From the NCBI GenBank assembly GCA_019423755.1, contig JAHZAU010000005.1:67790-131789 (forward strand): 64,000 bases of DNA, written 5' to 3'. The stretch is from Oscillospiraceae bacterium. Lineage in GTDB: Bacteria > Bacillota > Clostridia > Oscillospirales > Ruminococcaceae. Below, in pieces: positions 7,671-16,889 of the stretch. The position numbers were made by a program, and so were the translations under genes. The stretch's first letter is position 1. The number at the start of each line of letters is the position of its first letter. A model generated the notes under the pieces. It made no database searches and had not been told where the DNA came from. It saw only the letters and a list, made by a program, of their open reading frames with translations.

Positions 7671-9416
7671 TTATGCAATAACTTCTGCATCACCGAACCA
7701 GAATTTGCCCATGGGGCTCAGGGTCCAGCCGGTAACCTTCTCGTTGTTTACCAGGACTTTGTTGACGTTGAAGTACAGAGGAATGATGTAAGCGTCATTC
7801 ATCAGGATCTCTTCTGCCTGGTAGAAGGCGTCGTAACGCTCTTTGCCGGAAGAGGACAGAGCGGTCTCGATTGCCTTGTCGTACTCGGTGTTGGAGTAGC
7901 CGTTACCGGACTGCAGGTTGCCGGTTACGAACATATCCAGGAAGGTCTGGGGGTCAAGGTAGTCGCCGACCCAGCCGTGACGAGCGATGGAGGAGTAGGT
8001 CAGGTTTTGACGGGTATCCTGGAATACAGCCCATTCCTGGTTGGACAGTTTGACGTCGATGCCCAGGTTGGTCTTCCACATTTCCTGGATCGCCTCAGCC
8101 AGAGCTTTCAGGCTGTCGCTGGTGTTGTAAACGATCTCCAGCTGCGGGATGCCCTCGCCGTTGGGGTAGCCAGCCTCAGCCAGCAGAGCCTGAGCAGCCT
8201 CTACCTGAGCGGTCTCAGCCAGGTAGTAGTTGCCAGCGGTCTCACGGAAGTCGTTGCCGTCTGCATCGGTGAAGCCGTAGGGAACGTAGCCCAGAGCGAC
8301 CTTTTCGCCGGCGCCGGTTACGTTCTCAACGATGGATTTACGGTCGATGGCCATGGACAGAGCCTGACGGACCTTCTGATCCTGCAGAGCTTCGATCTCG
8401 GTCTGAGCGTTGATTACGAAGAAGCTGGTGCCGATGTAGGGCATGATCTGCAGGCTGCCGGCAGCAACCAGCTGCTGGATCTCCTCGTTGGGTACGCAGT
8501 TGTCGCCGATGTACAGCTCGCCGTTGTTGAAAGCGGTGAGGCAGGTGGACTGGTCAGAGATCATCTGAGCAACGATGTAGTCGATCTTAACGTTCTCAGC
8601 GTTCCAGTAGTTTTCGTTCTTAGCCAGTACGAACTCCTGACCCATGGTGTAGCCAACCAGGGTGAAGGGGCCGTTGGAGATGGACTTGTCGGGGTCTTTT
8701 GCCCACAGACCATCGGTGTCCGCACCGATGATGTCCTCACGCAGAGGCATGTAGGTGGGGAAGTCCAGCAGCTGCTCGAAGTAGCCGCAGGGCTGTTTCA
8801 GGGTAACTTCCAGGGTCTTGTCGTCAACAGCTTTGACGCCCAGCTCGCTCTTGTCCTTTTCGCCAGCGGTGATCTCGTCAGCGTTGAGGATGGGGCTCAT
8901 GATGTAAGCGTACTCCGAAGCGGTCATGGGGTCAACGGCTCTCTGCCAAGAGAAGACGAAGTCCTGAGCCTTTACGGGCTGACCGTCGGACCATTTGGCA
9001 TCACGCAGGGTGAAGGTGTAGGTTACGGTGCCGTCTTCGTTTTCAACGATGGTGGGCTCAGCCTCTGCCATAGCAGGCTGGGAGCCATTGCCGTCGCTCT
9101 TGTCTCTCATCAGACCTTCAAAGGTGTTGAAGATCACGTGGCCGCCGTCAACAGTGGAGTTCAGGGTGGGGTCCAGAGTCTTGGAGTCTGCGCCCACGTT
9201 CCACATGAGGATGCTGCCGGAGATCTCGCTGCTCTTTACGCCCTTGGAAGAGCCGGAAGCAGCGGCATCGGTGGTCTCGGTACCCTCGGTGGTGGTACCC
9301 TCGGTGGTTTCGGTATTGCCCTCGGTAGAGGTGCCTTCTTCCTCACTGCCGCAGCCGGTGAACGCGAAGGACGCGGTCATAGCCAGAGCCAGGAGAAGTG
9401 CCAATGCTTTTTTCAT
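7671..9416 (-). CDS. Oligopeptide ABC transporter substrate-binding lipoprotein 1
   Basis: A 581-residue OppA-family (SBP_bac_5) protein that would bind peptides outside the membrane and deliver them to the OppBCDF complex. The signal peptide MKKALALLLALAMTASFAFTGC ends in a lipobox with Cys22, followed by a Thr/Glu-rich linker to about residue 60. The mature domain includes LRDAKWSDGQPVKAQDFVFSWQR and the DPQTFLDMF motif. GGAGG lies 7 nt before the ATG. It closely resembles the proteins at 9670 and 13738, so these are paralogues. It has its own promoter and terminator. Binding of small signalling peptides rather than nutrients is possible. Confidence 0.92.
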   Translation of the reverse strand: MKKALALLLALAMTASFAFTGCGSEEEGTSTEGNTETTEGTTTEGTETTDAAASGSSKGVKSSEISGSILMWNVGADSKTLDPTLNSTVDGGHVIFNTFEGLMRDKSDGNGSQPAMAEAEPTIVENEDGTVTYTFTLRDAKWSDGQPVKAQDFVFSWQRAVDPMTASEYAYIMSPILNADEITAGEKDKSELGVKAVDDKTLEVTLKQPCGYFEQLLDFPTYMPLREDIIGADTDGLWAKDPDKSISNGPFTLVGYTMGQEFVLAKNENYWNAENVKIDYIVAQMISDQSTCLTAFNNGELYIGDNCVPNEEIQQLVAAGSLQIMPYIGTSFFVINAQTEIEALQDQKVRQALSMAIDRKSIVENVTGAGEKVALGYVPYGFTDADGNDFRETAGNYYLAETAQVEAAQALLAEAGYPNGEGIPQLEIVYNTSDSLKALAEAIQEMWKTNLGIDVKLSNQEWAVFQDTRQNLTYSSIARHGWVGDYLDPQTFLDMFVTGNLQSGNGYSNTEYDKAIETALSSSGKERYDAFYQAEEILMNDAYIIPLYFNVNKVLVNNEKVTGWTLSPMGKFWFGDAEVIA

Positions 9417-9502
9417 GTTGTTTCCTCCAGAAAAATATGCATATTCTTAAACTTCCCGTCCGTGTACGGAGGCCGGATGCCTCCTTTTGGACGATGTTCC
9501 CC

Positions 9503-9531
9503 ATTTTATCACTTTAGCGTAAATTTGTCAA
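9503..9531 (-). promoter_or_regulatory. Sigma-A promoter of SBP 1
   Basis: On the minus strand TTGACA (9526-9531) and TAAAAT (9503-9508) are 17 bp apart. The start point would be near 9496, giving a leader of about 80 nt. Confidence 0.85.
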
Positions 9532-9549
9532 AGGATTTAAGAATCCTTT
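9530..9549. promoter_or_regulatory. Inverted repeat touching the SBP 1 -35 box, possible operator
   Basis: AAAGGATT (9530-9537) and AATCCTTT (9542-9549) form a perfect 8-bp inverted repeat with a 4-bp centre. It overlaps the upstream edge of the -35 box, a position suited to a regulator. No regulator was identified. Confidence 0.5.
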
Positions 9550-9573
9550 CTGCAATTCGAGAGTTTTGTACAA

Positions 9574-9610
9574 AAAAATACCCGAAACCATGCAGGTTCC
9601 GGGTATTTTT
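9574..9610. terminator. Terminator of SBP 2
   Basis: Two 16-nt arms (9574-9589 and 9595-9610) pair with one mismatch. A- and T-runs at the ends would allow termination on both strands; it follows the SBP 2 stop by 60 nt. Confidence 0.85.
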
Positions 9611-9669
9611 GAAAATTCTCTTCACAAAGCGGTCAGATTCGAGCTGGAATCTTTATGCAGATTCGATCG

Positions 9670-11385
9670 TTATGCAACGATGTCAGCGTCGCCGAACCAG
9701 AACACGCCCAGGGAGTTGATGGACCAGTTGGAAACCTTGTTATTGTTGGCAATAACGGGTTTGGTGGAGAAGTACAGAGGAATGACGTAAGCGTCGTTCA
9801 TCAGGATCTCCTCAGCAGCATAGAAGGCGTCATAGCGTTCTTTGCCGGAAGCAGCCAGAGCGGTTTCCATGTACTTGTCGAACTCGGGGTTGGTGTAGCC
9901 GCAGCCAGACTGCGGGTTGCCGGTCATGAACATATCCAGGAAGGTCTGGGGGTCAAGGTAGTCGCCGGTCCAGCCGTGACGGGCAACAGCCTCGTAGGTC
10001 AGGTTTTGACGGGTATCCTGGAATACAGCCCACTCCTGGTTGGAGAGCTTGGCGTTAACGCCGATGGCTTTCCACATTTCCTGGACTGCCTCAGCAACGG
10101 CTTTCAGACCGTCGTTGGTGTTGTACATGATCTCGATTTCGGGGATGCCTTCGCCGTTGGGGTAACCAGCCTCGGCCAGCAGAGCCTTAGCGGCTTCCAC
10201 GTCTGCGGTCTCCTGCATGTAGTAGTTGCCAGCTTTTTCACGGAAGTCGTTGCCGTCGGGATCGGTGAAGCCGTAAGGAACATAGCCCATTGCCGGTTTC
10301 TGGCCGCCGCGGGTAACGTTTTCAACCAGAGCTTTTCTGTCGATCGCCATAGACAGAGCCTTGCGGACGTTTACATCCTGCAGAGCTTCGATCTTGGTCT
10401 GCTGGTTCACAACGTAGAAGTTGATGGAGATGTAGGGGAAGATCTGGCATTCGCCGGAAGCTACCAGCTGCTGCAGCTCTTCGGAAGCGACCTGGTCAGA
10501 GATGTCGACTTCGCCGTTCTTGAAGGCGGTGAGGCCGGTGCCCTGGTCAACGATCATCTTGATGTCGATGGTGTCGATCTTGATGTTCTCAGCGTTCCAG
10601 TAGTTGGGGTTCTTGGAGAGGATTGCATGGTCGGACATAACGTACTCAGTCAGCATGTACGGACCATTGCAAACAGCTTTGGCGGGGTCTTTGGCCCAAG
10701 CGCCTTCGGTGTCGGTGCCGACGATGTCCTCACGCAGAGGCATCAGGGTAGCGAAGCTGCACAGTTCCATGAAGTAAGCGCAAGGCTGTTTCAGGGTAAC
10801 TTCCAAGGTCTTGTCGTCGATGGCTTTGACGCCCAGTTCGCTCTTATCCTTCTCGCCGTTCATGATAGCGTCAGCGTTGAGGATGGGGCTCATGATGTAA
10901 GCGTACTCAGAAGCGGTCATGGGGTCAACGACTCTCTGCCAAGCGAAGACGAAGTCCTGCGCTTTGACGGGCTGACCGTCGGACCATTTGGCGTCGCGGA
11001 GTTTGAAGGTGTAAACGACGGTGCCGTCTTCCTTCTCTTCGACGGTGGGCATCTCAGCTGCCATAGCGGGCTGCTGGCCGTTGCCGTCGTTCTTATCTCT
11101 CATCAGGCCCTCAAAGGTGTGGGCGATGACGTTGGAGCCGTCTACTGCGGAGTTCAGACCAGGGTCATAGGTCTTGGAGTCGGCAGCCAGGTTCCAAACC
11201 AGGGTCTTGCCGCCGCTGGTGCTGGAAGGAGTGGTGGCCGGAGCTTCTTCGCTGGAGCCGGTGGTGGTTTCTTCTGCGGGAGCCTGTTCGCCCTCGGAGC
11301 CTTCAGCGGGAGCAGAACCGCAGCCGGTGAATGCTACAGAAAGGGACAGAACCATCGCGAGAAGCAAAGCGAGCGATTTCTTCAT
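9670..11385 (-). CDS. Oligopeptide ABC transporter substrate-binding lipoprotein 2
   Basis: A 571-residue paralogue of the protein at 7671. The signal peptide MKKSLALLLAMVLSLSVAFTGC ends in Cys22 of a lipobox, followed by a Glu/Ala/Ser/Thr-rich linker to about residue 58. The mature domain keeps LRDAKWSDGQPVKAQDFVFAWQR, NWSINSLGVFWFGDADIVA at the C-terminus and the other SBP_bac_5 landmarks. Its ligand probably differs from those of its paralogues, since the regions between conserved blocks diverge. The GGAGG ribosome site lies 6 to 8 nt before ATG. It has its own promoter with a leader of about 130 nt and its own terminator. Confidence 0.92.
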   Translation of the reverse strand: MKKSLALLLAMVLSLSVAFTGCGSAPAEGSEGEQAPAEETTTGSSEEAPATTPSSTSGGKTLVWNLAADSKTYDPGLNSAVDGSNVIAHTFEGLMRDKNDGNGQQPAMAAEMPTVEEKEDGTVVYTFKLRDAKWSDGQPVKAQDFVFAWQRVVDPMTASEYAYIMSPILNADAIMNGEKDKSELGVKAIDDKTLEVTLKQPCAYFMELCSFATLMPLREDIVGTDTEGAWAKDPAKAVCNGPYMLTEYVMSDHAILSKNPNYWNAENIKIDTIDIKMIVDQGTGLTAFKNGEVDISDQVASEELQQLVASGECQIFPYISINFYVVNQQTKIEALQDVNVRKALSMAIDRKALVENVTRGGQKPAMGYVPYGFTDPDGNDFREKAGNYYMQETADVEAAKALLAEAGYPNGEGIPEIEIMYNTNDGLKAVAEAVQEMWKAIGVNAKLSNQEWAVFQDTRQNLTYEAVARHGWTGDYLDPQTFLDMFMTGNPQSGCGYTNPEFDKYMETALAASGKERYDAFYAAEEILMNDAYVIPLYFSTKPVIANNNKVSNWSINSLGVFWFGDADIVA

Positions 11386-11523
11386 AACATTTCCTCCTAT
11401 TTCTCAAGACGCCCGTCCGCCCTCCCACCCATGGGATCGAAGCGGCTCAAGTGACAACCAAGCAACAAAGTGACTACCTTGCCCCCGGCTTGCCTACCCG
11501 GGCTGTCTCAACAGATTGTTGAA

Positions 11524-11552
11524 AGTATATCATCCCCATCTTGCAAATTCAA
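11524..11552 (-). promoter_or_regulatory. Sigma-A promoter of SBP 2
   Basis: On the minus strand TTGAAT (11547-11552) and TATACT (11524-11529) are separated by 17 bp. Confidence 0.8.
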
Positions 11553-11949
11553 GGGTCGGGTGGTATTTGTAACTTATGTGTAACCATTCTCGATTTTTGT
11601 TTTAAAAAGATTCACATTTATTGGACATTTTGAATAAAATTTTGACATTTCCTCCACGCCTTTCCCAATTTGTTTTCCTTGAGCGCACAGATATTTTTGT
11701 CAAAAAGATTTCTTTCCACATCTTCCCTGTCAGATTTTAGGCCAACCGGCCAAAAACGGCCCGCTCCCCTCCCCGTTCTCCCGCCTTTCTTCTGCATAAT
11801 ATGAATGATATCCTTCATTTTTACCGAGATTTTCCCGCTTTATCACGAAAAACTGACACTCTTCGCCGAAATCCCTTTCCCGCCTGCAAGCCACCTTTCA
11901 TGTTGGTAAATTGTAGACAATTTACTCTATTTTCCCTGGAAAACAAAAG

Positions 11950-11986
11950 CCGGGCAGCTGCCCTTTTCTCAAGGACAACTACCCGG
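11950..11986 (-). terminator. Terminator of the ABC-F gene
   Basis: Arms at 11950-11965 and 11971-11986 form a 16-bp stem with three G-U pairs on the minus-strand RNA, followed by a TTTTGTTTT stretch. It lies just after the ABC-F stop codon. Confidence 0.85.
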
Positions 11987-12003
11987 TTCATTTCTTCTTT
12001 TTC

Positions 12004-13557
12004 TTATACGATCTTGGTGGTCCAATCTTCGATGTTCCACACCTGGCTCACCAGGTCCCGGTAAAATTCCGGCTCGTGGCTCACCAGCAGCACCGTGCCG
12101 GAAAACTCATCCACCGCCCGGTGCAGTTCCTCCTTGGCCTCGGTGTCCAGGTGGTTGGTGGGCTCGTCCAGCACCAGGAGGTTGATCTCCTTGAGCATCA
12201 GCCCGCAAAGCGCCACCTTGGCCTGTTCGCCGCCGGAAAGCACCCGCACCTGGCTGGTGATGTGCTCGTTGGTCAGACCGCAGCGGGCCAGGGCGGCCCG
12301 CACCTCGCCGTTGCTCATGCCCGGATACTGCCGCCAGATCTCCTCCATGGCGGTGCGGCGTCCGCAGTCCGGCTCCTGCTCAAAGTACCCGGCCTGCACA
12401 AACTGCCCGGTGGTCACCGTGCCGGACACCGGCGGGATGAGGCCCAGCAGCGTCTTGAGCAGGGTGGATTTGCCCAGGCCGTTGACCCCGCGGATGGCGA
12501 TCTTCTCCCCGCGCTCCACCAGGAAGTTCAGCGGCCGGGTCAGCGGCTCGCCGTAGCCCAGCACCAGGTCCCGGGCCAGCAGCACCTCCCGGCTGGGGGT
12601 GCGGGCGGTGAGGAACTGGAAGGAAGGCTTGGGCTTCTCCCGCCCCAGCTCGATGAGCTCCATCTTGTCCAGCTTCTTCTGGCGGCTTTTGGCCAGGTTG
12701 GTGGTGGCCACCCGGGCCTTGTTGCGGGCGATAAAGTCCTCCAGATGGGCGATCTCCTTCTGCTGCTTCTCGTAGGCCTGTTCCAGCTGGCGCTTTTTCA
12801 GGGCGTACATCTCCTGGAACTGGTAGTAGTCGCCGGTATAGCGGGTGAGGACGGCGTTTTCCACGTGGTAGATGACGTTGACCACCTCGTTGAGGAAGGG
12901 GATGTCGTGGCTCACCAGGATAAAGGCGTTGTCGTAGTTTTTGAGGAAGTTTTTGAGCCAGGCGATGTGGTTTTCGTCCAGGAAGTTGGTGGGCTCGTCC
13001 AGGATGAGGATCATCGGGTCCTGAAGCAGCAGCCTCGTCAGCAGCACCTTGGCGCGCTGCCCGCCGGAAAGCTCGCTTACGTCCCGTTCCAGGCCGATCT
13101 CCCCCAGCCCCAGGCCGTTGGCGTACTCCTCGATGCGGGCGTCGATGACGTAAAAGCCGCCGTGTTCCAGCTGGTCCTGGATGTCGGCCGCGTCGGCCAT
13201 CATGGCTTCCAGCTCCTCCCCTTCCGCCTCGCCCATGGCGTCGTAGAGGGCCAGCATCTCCTGCTCCAGGCGGTACATGGGGGCGAAGGCCTCCCGCAGC
13301 GCCTGGCGGATGGTCATGCCGGGGGTGAGGGTGGTGAACTGGTCCAGGTAGCCGGTGGTGATGCGGTTGCACCAGCTGACCTTGCCGGAGTCGGGCATGA
13401 GCTGCCCGGTGATGATCTTCAAAAAGGTGGTCTTGCCCTCGCCGTTGGCGCCCACCAGGCCCACGTGCTCGCCCTTGAGCAGCCGGAAGGAGGCGTCCTG
13501 CAGGATGCTGCGGGCCCCAAAGCCGTGGGAAACGTGTTCTACATTTAATATACTCAT
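12004..13557 (-). CDS. ABC-F family ATPase (ribosome-associated)
   Basis: A 517-residue soluble protein with two ABC domains and no membrane segments. Walker A motifs are GANGEGKT (36-43) and GVNGLGKS in the second half; both signature motifs (LSGGQRAK, LSGGEQAK) and both DEPTN Walker B motifs are present. Between the domains is a charged linker with a QLEQAYEKQQKEI helix, as in ABC-F factors that enter the ribosomal E site. It looks most like the YkpA/YbiT/EttA housekeeping group rather than a dedicated antibiotic-resistance factor, though that cannot be settled by eye. ATG 13555-13557 is preferred over a GTG three codons upstream. It sits alone between two opp binding-protein genes. Confidence 0.88.
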   Translation of the reverse strand: MSILNVEHVSHGFGARSILQDASFRLLKGEHVGLVGANGEGKTTFLKIITGQLMPDSGKVSWCNRITTGYLDQFTTLTPGMTIRQALREAFAPMYRLEQEMLALYDAMGEAEGEELEAMMADAADIQDQLEHGGFYVIDARIEEYANGLGLGEIGLERDVSELSGGQRAKVLLTRLLLQDPMILILDEPTNFLDENHIAWLKNFLKNYDNAFILVSHDIPFLNEVVNVIYHVENAVLTRYTGDYYQFQEMYALKKRQLEQAYEKQQKEIAHLEDFIARNKARVATTNLAKSRQKKLDKMELIELGREKPKPSFQFLTARTPSREVLLARDLVLGYGEPLTRPLNFLVERGEKIAIRGVNGLGKSTLLKTLLGLIPPVSGTVTTGQFVQAGYFEQEPDCGRRTAMEEIWRQYPGMSNGEVRAALARCGLTNEHITSQVRVLSGGEQAKVALCGLMLKEINLLVLDEPTNHLDTEAKEELHRAVDEFSGTVLLVSHEPEFYRDLVSQVWNIEDWTTKIV

Positions 13558-13671
13558 CTTTCGCACTTCTCCATCGTCAGATTGCTGCCCGCAGGCAGAC
13601 TCGTGGCTCCATCATACCACAGCCCCTCCCCTGCTGGCAAGCCTTCGGGCCTACTGCCGCAGACAAAAAAG

Positions 13672-13698
13672 GAGAGAGCCCCTGGCCGGGGCCCTCTC
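13672..13698 (-). terminator. Terminator of SBP 3
   Basis: An 11-bp stem (13672-13682 with 13688-13698, one G-U pair) is followed on the minus strand by a run of six T. It lies 40 nt past the SBP 3 stop. Confidence 0.85.
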
Positions 13699-13737
13699 GA
13701 TGGGTGAGGTATATGAAAGTGTGCGAAGATGACGGGA

Positions 13738-15450
13738 TTATTCTGCCACGATGTCGGCGTTGCCAAACCACAGCTTGCCCAGGGAGTCGATGCCCACCCC
13801 GGTGATGCTGGGGCTCATGCAGACCTTCATCTGCGAGTAGTACAGCGGGATAATGTAAGCGTCCTCCATGATGACCCGCTCGGCCTCGGCGTAGGCGGCG
13901 AAGTGTTCCTCGCCCTGGGAGTTGGCAGCGATGGCGATCTGCTCGTCATAAGCGGGGTTGGCATAACCGCAGGCGGACTGGACGTTGCCGCTGGTGTACA
14001 TATCCATGAAGGTCATGGGGTCGGTGTAGTCGCCGCTCCAGCTGTCGCGGGCGATGGCGGGATACTGCAGGCCCACCAGGTTATCCTGGAAGACGGCCCA
14101 CTCCTGGTTGACCAGTTCCACCTGGATGCCCAGCTCTTTCCACATCTCCTGGATGGCTTCGGCCACCGATTTGTTCAGGTCCTTGGTGTTGTAGAGGATC
14201 TGGATGGTGGGGATGCCTTCGCCTTCGGGGTAACCGGCCTCGGCCAGCAGGGCTTTGGCCTCATCCAGCTGGGCCTCCTCGGTCAGGTAGTAGCTGCCGG
14301 CGTAGTCACGGAAGTCGGTGCTGCCGTCGGCCACAGTCATGCCGTAGGGCACCAGACCCATAGCCGGAGCCTCGCCGGAGCGGGTGACGTTCTCCACCAG
14401 AGCCTTCCGGTCGATGGCCATGGACAGGGCCTTGCGCACCCGTACATCCTGCAGGGCCTCGATCTCAGTCTGGGCGTTGATCTTATAGTAGGTAGCGTTG
14501 AGCAGCGGGTACAGCTGGCACTCGCCGGTAGCGATGAGCTGCTGGACCTCCTCAGCGGGGATGGTGTCGGTGATCATATCCACCTCGCCGTTGTGGAAGG
14601 CGGTGAGGGAGGTGCCCTCGTCCACGATCATCTTAAAGACCAGCTGGTCCAGGTTGACGTTTTCGGCATCCCAGTACTCGGGGTTTTTGGTGAGTACCAG
14701 CTGGTCGCCCATGGTGTATTCGGTGAGGGTGAAGGGGCCGTTGGAGACGATCTTCTCCGGGTCTTTGGCCCACAGGCCGTCCACGTCGGTGCCGACGACA
14801 TCTTCCCGCAGGGGCAGGTAGGTAGGATGGCAGAGCAGGCCTTCAAAGTAGCCGCAGGTGTGCTTCAGGGTGATCTCCAAAGTCTTGTCGTCGATGGCCT
14901 TCACTCCCAGCTCGCTTTTATCCTTTTCCCCGGCGATGATCTCCTCGGCGTTGAGGATGGGGGCCATCATGTAAGCATATTCTGCTGCGGTGGCCGGGTC
15001 GACCATCCGCTGATAAGCAAAGACGAAGTCCTGCGCCTTGACCGGCACCCCGTCGGACCAGTTGGCGTCCCGCAAGGTGAAGGTGTAGGTGACGGTGCCG
15101 TCGGCGTTCTCCACCACCTGGGGCATCTCAGCGGCCATAGCGGGCTGGGGGCCGTTGCCGTCGCTCTTGTCCCGCAGCAGGCCTTCAAACTCGTTGACCA
15201 GCACCTTGCTGCCGTCGGAGGAGCTGTTCAGGTTGGGGTCCAGGGTCTTGGGATCGGCGGCCAGGTTGTAGGTCAGCACCTTGGAGCCGGATTCGCTTTC
15301 GGTTTCGGTCTCGGACGCAGCGGGGGTCTCGGTGGTCTCCTGGGTGGATTCCTGGGAGCCGGTTTCCTCGGAAGCCGGTTCGGAACCGCAGCCGGCCATC
15401 ATGGCAGTACACATTGCAGCTGCCAGAAGCAGCGCCATCCATTTTTTCAT
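13738..15450 (-). CDS. Oligopeptide ABC transporter substrate-binding lipoprotein 3
   Basis: A 570-residue OppA-family lipoprotein. The signal peptide MKKWMALLLAAAMCTAMMAGC ends in a lipobox with Cys21, followed by a Ser/Glu/Thr-rich linker. The body has LRDANWSDGVPVKAQDFVFAYQR and other blocks shared with the proteins at 7671 and 9670, but it is the most divergent of the three. ATG 15448-15450 is preferred to an ATG nine bases upstream because AGGAGG would then be 10 nt away instead of 1. It is the copy nearest to oppF but is separated from it by a terminator and a promoter of its own, so it is not simply the last gene of the opp operon. Confidence 0.92.
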   Translation of the reverse strand: MKKWMALLLAAAMCTAMMAGCGSEPASEETGSQESTQETTETPAASETETESESGSKVLTYNLAADPKTLDPNLNSSSDGSKVLVNEFEGLLRDKSDGNGPQPAMAAEMPQVVENADGTVTYTFTLRDANWSDGVPVKAQDFVFAYQRMVDPATAAEYAYMMAPILNAEEIIAGEKDKSELGVKAIDDKTLEITLKHTCGYFEGLLCHPTYLPLREDVVGTDVDGLWAKDPEKIVSNGPFTLTEYTMGDQLVLTKNPEYWDAENVNLDQLVFKMIVDEGTSLTAFHNGEVDMITDTIPAEEVQQLIATGECQLYPLLNATYYKINAQTEIEALQDVRVRKALSMAIDRKALVENVTRSGEAPAMGLVPYGMTVADGSTDFRDYAGSYYLTEEAQLDEAKALLAEAGYPEGEGIPTIQILYNTKDLNKSVAEAIQEMWKELGIQVELVNQEWAVFQDNLVGLQYPAIARDSWSGDYTDPMTFMDMYTSGNVQSACGYANPAYDEQIAIAANSQGEEHFAAYAEAERVIMEDAYIIPLYYSQMKVCMSPSITGVGIDSLGKLWFGNADIVAE

Positions 15451-15488
15451 CTTACTCATTCCTCCTGGTGTTTTGCTTCGATGAATGG

Positions 15489-15517
15489 AGTATACCATGA
15501 ATAAAAACACATTTCAA
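15489..15517 (-). promoter_or_regulatory. Sigma-A promoter of SBP 3
   Basis: On the minus strand TTGAAA (15512-15517) and TATACT (15489-15494) are 17 bp apart, giving a leader of about 30 nt. The DNA from 15518 to 15850 holds no gene I can support. Confidence 0.85.
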
Positions 15518-15851
15518 TGGGTTTTATCAGTATTTTTATACACTACCCCTCTTTTTGTGCATTGGGATAAAAAATCATATTCCAGAGGAATAATTTTGTG
15601 ATTTATTCTTATTTTGTTGTATAATTTCGCATATATCCCGAGTTATACAGAATATTATTGCATTTATCCCAATTTTCCTGCCGCACGTTCCTCTTGCCGC
15701 ACCTTGCTTTATACCGGCATTTTTATTCAAGTATTCCCTCCCGGACAGGTCCTCCTCTTTCCCGCTCCTTCGCCGGGAAAACTGCCCTTTCCGGGAGGTT
15801 CTCCACCCTTCCCCCATATTTCCGGGGAAATCCCCCCAAAGCGCAAAAAAA

Positions 15852-15876
15852 TCCCCCTCCCGAAGCGGGAGAGGGA
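15852..15876 (-). terminator. Terminator of the oppBCDF operon
   Basis: An 11-bp stem (15852-15862 with 15866-15876, one wobble) is followed by a run of seven T on the minus strand, 15 nt after the oppF stop. Confidence 0.9.
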
Positions 15877-15890
15877 TTGGGATGGTTCGA

Positions 15891-16889
15891 TTAGTCGAAC
15901 AGGTGGCAAGCCACAAAGTGACCGGGAGCCACCTCTTTGAGCTTGGGCTCGCTTTCGGCGCACTTCTGGGTGCAGTATTTGCAGCGGGTGCGGAAGCGGC
16001 AGCCGGACGGCGGGTTGATGGGAGACGGAACGTCGCCTTCCAGCATGATGCGGTGCTTCTCGTTGCGCGGGTTGGGGATCGGAATGGCCGACAGCAGCGC
16101 CTGGGTGTAGGGGTGCTGGGGATTCTTGTAGATCTCGTCGGCGTCTCCGGTCTCCACCAGCTGGCCCAGGTACATAACGCCCAGCTTTTTGGAGATGTGC
16201 TTCACCATGGACAGGTCGTGGGCGATGAACAGATAGGTCAGGCCCATTTCGTCCTGCAGGTCTTCCAGCATGTTGACCACCTGTGCCTGAATGGATACGT
16301 CCAGAGCGGAGATGGGCTCATCGCAGATGATGAACTTGGGACGGACGGCAAGGGCACGGGCGATACCGATTCTCTGACGCTGACCGCCGGAGAACTCGTG
16401 GGGGTAACGGCTGGCGTGCTCGGGTTTCAGACCGACGCGCTCCAGCAGGCCGCCGATGATCTCGGCGCGCTCTTTGCCGGAAGCCAGCTTATGGATATCC
16501 AGAGCCTCACCGATGATATCGGATACGGTCATTCTGGGGTTCAGGGACGCATAGGGGTCCTGATAGATCATCTGGATCTCTTTGCGGAAGGGCAGCATCT
16601 CTTTTTCAGAGAGCTTGGTGATGTCCTTGCCGTCGTAGATGATCTGGCCGGAGGTGGGCTCGTACAGGCGGATGATGGTACGGCCGGTGGTGGATTTACC
16701 ACAGCCGGACTCACCAACCAGGCCCATGGTCTCGCCCTTGGCGATGCTGAAGGTTACATCGTCCACGGCCTTGGTCACCAGTTTGGGGCCGCCCAGCAGG
16801 CCGCCGCCTTTGGTGAAGTATTTCTTCAGGTTTTTCACCTGAACCAGCGGAGCGTTGTTCTCTGCCATAGGGGTCTTGTTCTCTGCCAT
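15891..16889 (-). CDS. oppF: Oligopeptide ABC transporter ATP-binding protein OppF
   Basis: A 332-residue ATPase that powers peptide import with OppD. Walker A is GESGCGKS (59-66), the signature is FSGGQRQR, and Walker B is [11 protein letters not shown]. The C-terminus has the OppD/F-type region with four cysteines ([12 protein letters not shown] motif) that in some family members binds an iron-sulphur cluster. The ATG overlaps the oppD stop as TAATG, so translation is probably coupled. A second in-frame ATG seven codons in (MAENNAPL) is an alternative start and repeats the first five residues, MAENK/MAENN. Confidence 0.95.
   Translation of the reverse strand: MAENKTPMAENNAPLVQVKNLKKYFTKGGGLLGGPKLVTKAVDDVTFSIAKGETMGLVGESGCGKSTTGRTIIRLYEPTSGQIIYDGKDITKLSEKEMLPFRKEIQMIYQDPYASLNPRMTVSDIIGEALDIHKLASGKERAEIIGGLLERVGLKPEHASRYPHEFSGGQRQRIGIARALAVRPKFIICDEPISALDVSIQAQVVNMLEDLQDEMGLTYLFIAHDLSMVKHISKKLGVMYLGQLVETGDADEIYKNPQHPYTQALLSAIPIPNPRNEKHRIMLEGDVPSPINPPSGCRFRTRCKYCTQKCAESEPKLKEVAPGHFVACHLFD

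Larger units (their letters stand above)
11386..12003. other. Intergenic region with the SBP 2 promoter and leader
   Basis: The part near SBP 2 is an unusually long leader (about 11386-11517) that contains two direct copies of GTCACTT on the minus strand and could fold, but I recognise no riboswitch. From 11553 to 11949 the DNA is AT-rich and holds no gene I can support. Confidence 0.55.

Noticed and set aside
9653..9670. Frameshift or truncation at the end of an SBP gene
   Set aside because: All three binding-protein genes end with similar C-termini (FWFGDA or LWFGNA motifs), so they are full length.
11386..11517. Riboswitch in the long SBP 2 leader
   Set aside because: The leader is long and may fold, but it matches no riboswitch consensus that I know and has no terminator hairpin before the start codon.
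11618..11818. Minus-strand open frame of 66 codons in the SBP 2 upstream region
   Set aside because: No good ribosome site, low-complexity composition and no recognisable motif in AT-rich intergenic DNA.
15482..15890. SBP 3 as the last gene of the oppBCDF operon
   Set aside because: A strong terminator follows oppF and a good promoter precedes SBP 3, so they are separate transcription units.
15575..15916. Minus-strand open frame of 113 codons between oppF and SBP 3
   Set aside because: It overlaps the oppF end and terminator and has no ribosome site; it is a chance frame.
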